This document shows, in pieces, positions 1 through 5,638 of a stretch of 6,540 nt of DNA. Positions within the stretch are counted from its first letter, which is position 1, and every line of letters starts with the position of its first letter. The DNA lies in contig DAIAMA010000075.1 of the NCBI GenBank assembly GCA_027438535.1, positions 1 through 6,540 on the forward strand, in the 5' to 3' direction. This DNA comes from a bacterium. Lineage in GTDB: Bacteria > Pseudomonadota > Gammaproteobacteria > Burkholderiales > Thiobacteraceae. The translations under genes and the position numbers were made by a program. The notes under the pieces are model-generated. The model did no database searches and was not told the DNA's origin. It was given only the letters and a program-made list of their open reading frames with translations.

Positions 1-142
1 ATATAAACGCAACAACGTGTTAAAAACCGAAGTGACCAGCCAGGATGTGGCCGAATTGGCCGCCGAGTTGTGCGGGGTGCTATTCGCCAAGACCACCGCT
101 GCGCAAATCCCGGTGGATGGCGGAAACGATAGGGTGATTTGA
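1..142 (+). CDS. C-terminal end of bifunctional aldolase/short-chain dehydrogenase (partial, cut by left edge)
   Basis: The frame starting at base 2 is open from the window edge and gives 46 residues before a TGA at 140-142. It contains LKTEVTSQDVAEL, then KTTAAQIPVDGGNDRVI. A valine/threonine-then-DVAE helix followed by a TTxxxIPVDGG strand is the standard C-terminus of Rossmann-fold short-chain dehydrogenases, and this version resembles the SDR half of fused class II aldolase/SDR proteins (about 670-700 residues). The catalytic Ser-Tyr-Lys and the NAD-binding glycines would lie left of the window. Only one base separates its stop from the mtnA start, so the two were translated together. The matching aldolase N-terminus lies on the opposite strand at 1029-1532, which suggests one gene split by a rearrangement. 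That it is a fusion rather than a stand-alone SDR is inferred from that second piece. Confidence 0.75.
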   Translation, partial: YKRNNVLKTEVTSQDVAELAAELCGVLFAKTTAAQIPVDGGNDRVI

Positions 143-143
143 T

Positions 144-1484
144 ATGGCTAGCTCGATGGTAGAAACCCTGCGTTGGCAGGGCGCAAGGCTGGAGATGATA
201 GACCAGCGCGTCTTGCCCGCCCGAATCGAGTATCTCGCCTATGATTCGGCGGCGAGCGTGGCGCAAGGCATTCGCAGCATGGTGGTGCGGGGCGCGCCGG
301 CCATTGGCTGTGCGGCGGCTTATGGCGTGGCGTTGGAAGCGCTCAGCTTGGCGCCATCCAATTCCGGCGGGCAGTTCACGCAGCAGCTTGAAGCCGGTTT
401 TGATGTGTTGGCGCACAGCCGCCCTACGGCAGTCAACCTATTTTGGGCGTTAACGCGCATGCGTCGTGTGTGGCAAGCCATGGGCGCGCTCGATCCTCTT
501 CAAGTTGCACAAAGGCTATTAAATGAAGCGCATGAGATTTTGGCGGAAGATGTGCGTATTAACCGCGCCATGGGTGAACACGGAGCCTTGTTGTTGAAAA
601 ATGAGGCGCGGGTGCTGACGCATTGCAACGCCGGGGCGTTGGCGACGGCGGGACATGGCACGGCCCTAGGCGTGATTCGCTCAGCGGTCGAGGCAGGGAA
701 GCGCATCGCCGTTATCGCGGATGAGACCCGCCCTTTCTTGCAGGGCGCACGTCTCACGGTATGGGAGATGATGCAGGAAGGCATTCCGGTGACACTGATC
801 ACCGATGGCATGGCGGGGCATCTGATGAGCCGGGGAGAAATCGATGCGGTCATCGTCGGCGCGGATCGCATTGCGGCGAATGGCGATGTCGCGAATAAGA
901 TCGGCACTTACATGGTCGCGGTGCTGGCGCAGCGCCATGCTATCCCATTTTATGTGGCGGCGCCGATCTCGACCATCGATCCCGGCATGGCGAACGGCGC
1001 CGGGATCCCGATCGAAGAACGCGATCCAGCCGAATCCGGGCATCACATAAGGGATAATCACGACCGCGTTGCCATAAATCTCGCGGATGCGCTGCTCACC
1101 ATGCGCCGTATTGGTCAGCGCAATCACCGCGTCGGCATGGGTATGATCGACATATTTATACGGCAACAGCGCATGCAGGATAGTCTCGACCGAGGGCACA
1201 GGCGCGGAAGCACGCGTCATGTGCGTCACCAGTTCATTCACCATCTGCGGGTCGCTGAGCTGCGGCAATTGCGCCAATTTCAGCATGTGATCGAGCCGCA
1301 CCGGCGCGAAACCCGCCGCCTCGATGTACTCCAAATCCCAGCCGCTGCCTTTGACATAGAGCAGGTCTTCCTCCGCGCCCAGGATATTTTTCTCGCGCAA
1401 TTTCACCGAGGTATTGCCACCGCCGTGCAGCACCAGCGATTTATCGCGTCCCAACAGGCGCGAGGTATACACCCGCAACTGTAA
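144..1484 (+). pseudogene. mtnA: S-methyl-5-thioribose-1-phosphate isomerase, 3' end replaced (real MtnA only 144-1034)
   Basis: MtnA converts 5-methylthioribose-1-phosphate to methylthioribulose-1-phosphate in methionine/methylthioadenosine salvage, in the cytosol. Residues 1-297 match the family well: VRGAPAIG (48-55), THCNAGALAT (159-168) with the expected catalytic Cys161, ETRPFLQGARLT (194-205), and GADRIAANGD (239-248) with catalytic Asp241, then NKIGTY and IPIEER (288-293). After Glu297 the family continues for about 50 residues to a conserved NPAFDVTP-type C-terminus. Here that is absent. Instead the frame runs 149 codons through sequence antisense to an aldolase gene and stops at 1482-1484. 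The ATG at 144 has an AGGGTG Shine-Dalgarno-like stretch at 131-136; Met5 (156) is a less supported alternative. Both active-site residues remain, but the C-terminal strands are lost and the tail is meaningless, so a working enzyme is unlikely. Confidence 0.88.
1029..1034. other. Rearrangement junction between mtnA and inverted aldolase gene
   Basis: Plus-strand reading is good MtnA up to Ala296-Glu297 (GCC GAA, 1029-1034) and foreign after it. Minus-strand reading is good class II aldolase down to Phe167-Gly168, which uses the same six bases (TTC GGC), and antisense mtnA after it. The six bases GCCGAA can therefore belong to either parent, as expected for a join at microhomology, although the parental sequences are not in the window to prove it. 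Just before the join lie a perfect 10-bp palindrome (1001-1010, CGGGATCCCG) and a small inverted repeat (GATCG 1010-1014 with CGATC 1022-1026), which may favour fold-back. Confidence 0.8.
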
Positions 1485-1532
1485 ATCACCTGAATAGCGG
1501 GCGGCTTCTTGATCGTTCCACAGACTTTGCAC
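1029..1532 (-). pseudogene. N-terminal part of class II aldolase domain of bifunctional aldolase/short-chain dehydrogenase (truncated)
   Basis: About 168 codons of a class II (zinc) aldolase/epimerase-type domain can be recognised. They include HGGGNTSVK (36-44, phosphate-binding loop), YVKGSGWDL (59-67), the conserved SVETILHALLP helix (114-123) and the HTHADA motif (130-135), whose two histidines are zinc ligands. The version with HGGGNTSVK and KGSGWDL is typical of long proteins fused to an SDR domain. The start is a GTG at 1532-1530, fixed by an in-frame TAA five codons upstream and supported by GAGG (1538-1541) five bases before it. After Gly168 the frame runs on to 681 only as antisense of mtnA. 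The third zinc histidine and the whole dehydrogenase half are missing. The gene follows gmhB by 40 bp and was probably the next member of that operon. Its likely C-terminal end lies on the plus strand at 1-142. Confidence 0.85.
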
Positions 1533-1552
1533 ATTGACCTCTTATCTTAGGC

Positions 1553-1572
1553 GGGCGAGGCATGCTTCGCCC
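1553..1572 (-). other. Intergenic hairpin between gmhB and aldolase gene
   Basis: GGGCGAGG (1553-1560) pairs with CTTCGCCC (1565-1572) around a CATG loop: eight pairs including one G-T. It begins right after the gmhB stop codon and fills half of the 40-bp gap before the aldolase Shine-Dalgarno. No T-run follows on either strand, so a classical terminator is unlikely. It could protect the 3' end of the upstream message or tune expression of the next gene, but no function is shown. Confidence 0.4.
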
Positions 1573-2127
1573 TTACTCGCTCAATATCCACTCCGCCGCC
1601 GCACCCACATCGCGCACTGCCAGCACCGCGGGCGGTAGCGCGATGCGTTCTTGCGCGCCATAGCCGGTCTCGACCAAGATCGGCGTTACGCCCGCGCTCA
1701 AGCCCGCTTCCACGTCGCTGATTTTGTCGCCGATGAGGTAGGATCGCGCCAGGTCGATGTCGTGCTCGCGCGCGGCTTGCAATAGCATGCCCGGTTCGGG
1801 CTTACGGCAGTCACAGTCGCGCACGGCGCCGTGTTCCGGATGATGCGGGCAATAATAATAAGCATCGATGCGGCCGCCTTGACGCTGCAAGTCCGCATCG
1901 ACTTGGCGGTGCAGGGCATCGATATCCGCTTCACTGTACAAACCGCGCGCAACCCCGGCTTGATTGGAGATGACGATAAGCAAATAGCCCGCCGTATTGA
2001 AGCGTTTAATCGCCTCCACCGCGCCGGGAATCCATTCCCAGTCTTGCCACCGGTGCAGATAGTTTTTCTCCACGTTGAGCGTGCCGTCGCGGTCGACGAA
2101 AATCGCGCGCCTAGGCATGGGAGGCAT
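1573..2127 (-). CDS. gmhB: D,D-heptose 1,7-bisphosphate 7-phosphatase (HAD family, GmhB-type)
   Basis: This 184-residue HAD-IIIA phosphatase is the right length for GmhB, which removes the C7 phosphate of D-glycero-D-manno-heptose 1,7-bisphosphate on the way to ADP- or GDP-heptose. Motifs in order: DRDGT (12-16) with the nucleophile Asp12 and acid/base Asp14, SNQAGVARG (54-62), the zinc-binding loop CPHHP...CDC (Cys93, His95, Cys105, Cys107) that separates GmhB from histidinol phosphatases lacking it, RKP (108-110), and GDKISD (133-138). Histidinol-phosphatase (HisB-N) relatives share the zinc loop, but YYCPHHP and CDCRKPEPGM are closest to GmhB. It overlaps the NUDIX gene by 17 bp from Met1, or by 8 bp if Met4 (2118) is the start; neither has a clear Shine-Dalgarno, so translation is probably coupled. 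Whether the product is the alpha or beta anomer cannot be read from sequence. The HddC-like neighbour favours the alpha/GDP branch. Confidence 0.88.
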   Translation of the reverse strand: MPPMPRRAIFVDRDGTLNVEKNYLHRWQDWEWIPGAVEAIKRFNTAGYLLIVISNQAGVARGLYSEADIDALHRQVDADLQRQGGRIDAYYYCPHHPEHGAVRDCDCRKPEPGMLLQAAREHDIDLARSYLIGDKISDVEAGLSAGVTPILVETGYGAQERIALPPAVLAVRDVGAAAEWILSE

Positions 2128-2680
2128 ACCGGCAATAAGCGATCATAATGCCCGGATCCTCGATCTCGCCTTGCTGAATCATGGCGCCGATTTCGCTTAA
2201 TTCGAAAAATCGCAATTCGCGATGCCCGAATTCTTCCGCGATGAATCCGCTCTTGCGTTCGCAACGATGCGCCGCGAACAAATGCACCCGCGCCGCCATC
2301 GTTCCGGCTTCCGGCGCATACAGGCCAAGCGACTGCAAATCCTCGGCGCGGCAAATAAGGCCGGTTTCTTCTTCCAGCTCGCGCCGTGCCGACGCCTCGG
2401 GTGCCTCGCCTTCATCGATGAAGCCACGCGGCAATTCCCAGCAATAAGCGCGTAGCGGATGACGATAGACACGCACCAAAGCCACTTTGCTCCGCCAAAT
2501 CGGAAACACCGACACACCGGTAACCAGGCGCTCGGTTTTGACGCGCGGCGCGACCACTAGAAAATTCTCGACTTGTTGACCATCGGCTTGTTCGATGTGA
2601 TCGAAGAATAATTCAAAGCGCGGATTTTCCGCTACCAAGCGCCGCCGATGGAGCTTGATCTCGGGTAATTTCTCGCTCAT
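2111..2680 (-). CDS. NUDIX hydrolase, ADP-ribose/ADP-sugar pyrophosphatase-like
   Basis: The 189-residue protein has a perfect NUDIX box, G86-x5-E92-x7-REL-x-EE-x-GL ending at Leu108, which binds the metal ions that cleave a nucleoside diphosphate linked to another group. A strand upstream (VALVRVYRHPL, 66-76, then WELPRGFID) and Pro123 about 15 residues after the box are features of the ADP-ribose/ADP-sugar pyrophosphatase branch, as is the length. The substrate is probably an ADP- or GDP-linked sugar, but that is inference. The ATG overlaps the stop of the lhgO-like gene as ATGA, a translational coupling arrangement, and its own stop lies inside the start of gmhB. In a sugar-nucleotide operon it may clear dead-end or excess nucleotide sugars. 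Confidence 0.87.
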   Translation of the reverse strand: MSEKLPEIKLHRRRLVAENPRFELFFDHIEQADGQQVENFLVVAPRVKTERLVTGVSVFPIWRSKVALVRVYRHPLRAYCWELPRGFIDEGEAPEASARRELEEETGLICRAEDLQSLGLYAPEAGTMAARVHLFAAHRCERKSGFIAEEFGHRELRFFELSEIGAMIQQGEIEDPGIMIAYCRYASHA

Positions 2681-3882
2681 ACCGCTATCTCATGCCGGTC
2701 CACGATCATTTCCGCGAAGGCAAAGGAACTGGTGAAGGCGGGCGAAATGGCGTTCAATACATGCAAGGAGTATGGCGTGCGTTCGAGCACGAAATCCATC
2801 TCCAAGCGCCGCTCGCGGATATTCACCAATTGTGGACGGATGCCGACCTTAGCCGAAGGCAGCAAATCCGCCGCCCGCACTTCCGGCACCAGCTTTTGCA
2901 CCGCCTCCAGAAAATGCGATTTCAAGTATTTGCTCATTTCGGTATGCATCAGATACCGGAAATTTTGCCGGTTGGAGGTATACATTTGCAACAGACGCCA
3001 GCCAATACGCAGGCTCTCGCCGACATGCAAGCCCGACAGCATGCCGTAGTTCTCGCGCCCGAATGCGGGAATCGCGGTCGGCCCGGCATACACATCGCCG
3101 CTGATCACGCGCGTCAAGTGCACGCCGAGAAACGGCAAGCTGATATCCGGCACCGGATAGATACTGCTCTTCACCAAGTAATCGCGCCCGGGAGCGAGTT
3201 TGTAATACAGCCCCTTGAACGGCAGCAGCGCATACTGCCCGCCGACGCCGAATGGCCGGGCGATTCGATCGGCATTGGCGCCGGCACAGTTAAACAGAAA
3301 GCCATAGCTAAAACGCTCGCCGCTCGCCTCGATGACGCGCGTGTCGAATTTTACCGTATTCACATTCTGGCCGTAGCGTAGTATCACGCCCTGATTCGTC
3401 AATAAATCGCGCAACTTTTCCACCACGCCCAGGCTGTCGATGACCGCCGTATCCGGACTATAAATGCCCGCTTGGTAGGGATAAGCATGGGGCTCGATGG
3501 AACGTATGGTGTCCGCATCCAGCTTTTCGGCGCGAATATGGTTGTCGCGCGCGTTGTTGAGCAGCCGTTCGAGCGTGATCAGGTCTTTAGCGCTCGTGGC
3601 GACGATAACCTTGCCCGAGCGCTTGCAGCGAATACCGTGTTCGGCGGCGAATTCGCGCATCTTCGCCGCGCCGGCGGCGCAAACCTTGGCTTTGAGCGTG
3701 TTCGCGCCATAGTAGATGCCGGAATGCAGCACGCCGCTATTGCGGCCGCTGGCATGCACGCCGACGCGCTGCTCTTTTTCCAAGATTAGGATGCGTGTAT
3801 TGGGATCTCGGCGTTTGAGTTCCCAGGCGGTACTAAGACCAACGATACCGGCGCCGACAATAAGATAGTCGAAGGCTTCCAA
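2677..3882 (-). CDS. lhgO: FAD-dependent oxidoreductase, L-2-hydroxyglutarate oxidase (LhgO) family
   Basis: This 401-residue DAO-fold flavoprotein has an N-terminal dinucleotide-binding motif GAGIVG (10-15) with Glu35 at the end of the second strand, then HASGRNSGVLHSGIYY (43-58), the stretch typical of L-2-hydroxyglutarate dehydrogenases. LPFLGVHLTR, GPTAIPAFGREN, VGIRPQLVN and a C-terminal ISPAFTSSFAFAEMIV segment (from 379) agree. The family oxidises L-2-hydroxyglutarate to 2-oxoglutarate and passes electrons to the quinone pool. Length matches the family (about 400-420). The start is read as TTG at 3882, since no ATG or GTG lies between the upstream in-frame TGA (3936-3934) and the FAD motif; no strong Shine-Dalgarno is visible. 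It sits between a sugar epimerase and a NUDIX gene, so either it is a housekeeping gene caught in the operon or it acts on another 2-hydroxy acid or sugar-derived substrate. Confidence 0.85.
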   Translation of the reverse strand: MEAFDYLIVGAGIVGLSTAWELKRRDPNTRILILEKEQRVGVHASGRNSGVLHSGIYYGANTLKAKVCAAGAAKMREFAAEHGIRCKRSGKVIVATSAKDLITLERLLNNARDNHIRAEKLDADTIRSIEPHAYPYQAGIYSPDTAVIDSLGVVEKLRDLLTNQGVILRYGQNVNTVKFDTRVIEASGERFSYGFLFNCAGANADRIARPFGVGGQYALLPFKGLYYKLAPGRDYLVKSSIYPVPDISLPFLGVHLTRVISGDVYAGPTAIPAFGRENYGMLSGLHVGESLRIGWRLLQMYTSNRQNFRYLMHTEMSKYLKSHFLEAVQKLVPEVRAADLLPSAKVGIRPQLVNIRERRLEMDFVLERTPYSLHVLNAISPAFTSSFAFAEMIVDRHEIAV

Positions 3883-3908
3883 AATCAGTCTGACGCAGAG
3901 CGGTAGCG

Positions 3909-3924
3909 CCGGCGTTCTCGCCGG
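3909..3924. other. Intergenic hairpin between epimerase and lhgO-like gene
   Basis: CCGGCG (3909-3914) and CGCCGG (3919-3924) form a perfect six-pair, all-GC stem around a TTCT loop (AGAA in the minus-strand transcript). It lies in the 60-bp gap after the epimerase stop. No U-run follows in the direction of transcription, so it is not an obvious terminator. It could weaken or slow transcription into the TTG-started gene downstream, or stabilise the upstream mRNA end. Confidence 0.4.
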
Positions 3925-3942
3925 AAGCCGGTATCACGGGCT

Positions 3943-4878
3943 TCACACATTGCCATAAATGGCATTCCGGATCATCGAGTAGCCCTTGATCAATTCGGCG
4001 ATGCCCGTATCCAGCGAATACTGCGGCTTGAAGCCGGTGGCTTCGATCTTGGCGTTGGACACGATGTAGTTACGCTGATCCGGATCTTTGCCCACCGGCG
4101 CATCTAGATACACAAACTCGGGCAGTTGCTTGGCGATGTGTTCGCATAACTCTTTTTTCGAGACGTTGGCGTCGGACAAGCCCACGTTGTAGATCTGCCC
4201 CTTCATCTTGTCGAAGTTGGTCAGCGCATGCATGAACACGCGCATCACGTCGCGCACATGAATGTAGTTGCGCTTGAATTGACTCTCGAACAGCACCACG
4301 AAGCGATCGTACACCGCGCGATAAGTGAAGTCGTTCACCAGCAAATCGATGCGCATGCGCGGCGACATGCCGAACACCGTCGCCAGCCGGAAGCTGATGG
4401 CATTCGGATGCTGCATGAAGGCTTTTTCAATTTCCACTTTTTCGATTGCGTAATTGGAAATCGGACGCAATGGCGATTCCTCGGTGCAATAGTTGTTTTC
4501 GTCGCCGGTGCCGTAGGCGCTATTGGTGGTCGGCATGAGCAAGATTTGATTTTTGGACACATGCTTCAGCATCATCATGATCGCGTCGTGATTGATGGTG
4601 GTGGCGCCCACCGGATCCTTGGAGCACAGCGGCGCGCCGACCAGCGCGGCCAGCGGAATAATCACATCGGCTTTTTTCATCAGCGGCAGCATGGCGCTTT
4701 CGACCCGGATATCGCCCTTCACTACTTCGAAATTCGGATGGTGGCATACATGGTTCAGGCTGGTCTGCTTGAACATGAAGTTGTCTATGACCGTCACTTT
4801 ATAACCCGCATTGAGCAACTCCGGCACCAGGGTCGACCCCAAATAACCCGCACCGCCCGTTACTAGAATATGTTTCAT
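3943..4878 (-). CDS. NAD-dependent epimerase/dehydratase (extended SDR), nucleotide-sugar modifying
   Basis: This 311-residue extended short-chain dehydrogenase starts with a strand and GGAGYLG (8-14), the NAD-binding glycine motif, and has Asp32 after the second strand (VTVIDN) as expected for NAD preference. Asp56 falls in KGDIR and LAALVGAP follows (77-83). The catalytic site is TTNSAYG (117-123) with Ser120 and YAIEK (143-147) with Tyr143 and Lys147. KRNYIHVRDV (202-211) is the substrate-side motif of the epimerase family. The ATG has GAGAGG (4883-4888) four bases upstream. It lies between an HddC-like nucleotidyltransferase and lhgO, with gaps of 55 and 60 bp. It most likely acts on the nucleotide sugar made by its neighbours (epimerisation, 4,6-dehydration or 4-keto reduction); which reaction cannot be told. 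It does not look like the Fcl/ColC 3,5-epimerase-reductase type. Confidence 0.85.
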   Translation of the reverse strand: MKHILVTGGAGYLGSTLVPELLNAGYKVTVIDNFMFKQTSLNHVCHHPNFEVVKGDIRVESAMLPLMKKADVIIPLAALVGAPLCSKDPVGATTINHDAIMMMLKHVSKNQILLMPTTNSAYGTGDENNYCTEESPLRPISNYAIEKVEIEKAFMQHPNAISFRLATVFGMSPRMRIDLLVNDFTYRAVYDRFVVLFESQFKRNYIHVRDVMRVFMHALTNFDKMKGQIYNVGLSDANVSKKELCEHIAKQLPEFVYLDAPVGKDPDQRNYIVSNAKIEATGFKPQYSLDTGIAELIKGYSMIRNAIYGNV

Positions 4879-4933
4879 ATTGCCTCTCGATCGAGTCTAG
4901 GAATTAAAAAACACCGTCTTGGATTCGCCTTAC

Positions 4934-5638
4934 TTAAACCGGCTTAGGCAGCATGGCCGCGGCGCGCCGGTAATCTTCCGGCACGCCGATATCGACGAAG
5001 GCGCCCGCGAATGTCACGCCGAGCATTTTCATTTTTCGCTTCAATAAAGCGGGAAATATTTCTTGCTCCAAGGCCACTTTATCGCCGGGTTTCCAACCCA
5101 GGCCGAGCAACGCTTCGCGCTGCATCACATACACGCCACCGTTGATTATACCTTCACCGCCCGAAGGCTTCGTGTGGAAGCCCGTAATGGCGCCGTGCGC
5201 ATCCAATGCGACTTCACCATAGCGGTCGTTATGCGGCACGCGGCGCAGCGCGACCGTCACGTGTGCTTGGACAGCGGCATGCCGTTCGCGCATCGTGACG
5301 AGCTCCGCCTCGAAAAACGTATCGCCGTTCACTACCAAAACCGTGTCGTCCCGCGCTCTGGCCAAACCTAACAGCAAACCGCCGCCGGTGCCGAGCGCTT
5401 CTTCCTCGCGGGCATAGGTCACGGGGCAATACCGGTAATGATCGCCAAAATGCGCTTCGATCAATTCGCGCTTGTACCCCACGGAGAGAATGAAACGCGT
5501 CACGCCTTGCGCGATCCAATAGTCCATCTGATGTTCGAGGAAAGGCCGGCCGTGTACCGGCGCCATCGGCTTGGGCAGATCCGGCACCACGGCGCGCAGC
5601 CGCGTGCCCAAGCCGCCGGCGAGAATAATCGCTTCCAT
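4934..5638 (-). CDS. hddC: Sugar-1-phosphate nucleotidyltransferase, HddC-like
   Basis: The 234-residue single-domain nucleotidyltransferase opens with LAGGLGTRLR (6-15) and PKP (22-24, Lys23), the pyrophosphorylase signature that binds the nucleotide triphosphate. ALGTGGG (81-87) lines the base pocket, and Asp106 of VNGDTFF and Asp216 of FVDIGVPEDY are the expected metal-binding aspartates. INGGVYV (165-171) is the sugar-binding strand. Length and the N-terminal pattern are closest to HddC, which makes GDP-D-glycero-alpha-D-manno-heptose from heptose-1-phosphate and GTP; a mannose- or glucose-1-phosphate enzyme of similar size cannot be excluded. The ATG overlaps the stop of the preceding colD by one base (TGATG), so the two are translationally coupled. 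With gmhB in the same operon, a GDP-heptose product is plausible but inferred. Confidence 0.8.
   Translation of the reverse strand: MEAIILAGGLGTRLRAVVPDLPKPMAPVHGRPFLEHQMDYWIAQGVTRFILSVGYKRELIEAHFGDHYRYCPVTYAREEEALGTGGGLLLGLARARDDTVLVVNGDTFFEAELVTMRERHAAVQAHVTVALRRVPHNDRYGEVALDAHGAITGFHTKPSGGEGIINGGVYVMQREALLGLGWKPGDKVALEQEIFPALLKRKMKMLGVTFAGAFVDIGVPEDYRRAAAMLPKPV

Noticed and set aside
681..1028. Continuation of the aldolase protein on the minus strand after Gly168
   Set aside because: These 116 codons are antisense to the conserved core of mtnA and show no aldolase motifs.
1035..1484. C-terminal extension of MtnA as a new domain (149 residues, open frame)
   Set aside because: It is exactly antisense to a well-conserved aldolase N-terminus, has a low-complexity His/Arg/Gln-rich composition typical of antisense frames, and replaces conserved MtnA sequence.
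2692..3381. Long plus-strand open frame (229 codons)
   Set aside because: It is antisense to the LhgO-family gene, has no recognisable motif, and is rich in His/Gln/Arg as expected for a shadow frame. The same holds for the plus-strand frame at 4228-4866, opposite the epimerase.
4886..4895. Perfect palindrome CTCGATCGAG as an operator
   Set aside because: It is a single 10-bp palindrome that overlaps the epimerase Shine-Dalgarno, has no second copy and no flanking promoter elements. It is too short to support a call.
4900..4933. Rho-independent terminator between hddC and the epimerase (T6 run on the minus strand, 4907-4912)
   Set aside because: The T-run has no convincing GC-rich stem directly before it, and the gene order suggests transcription continues.
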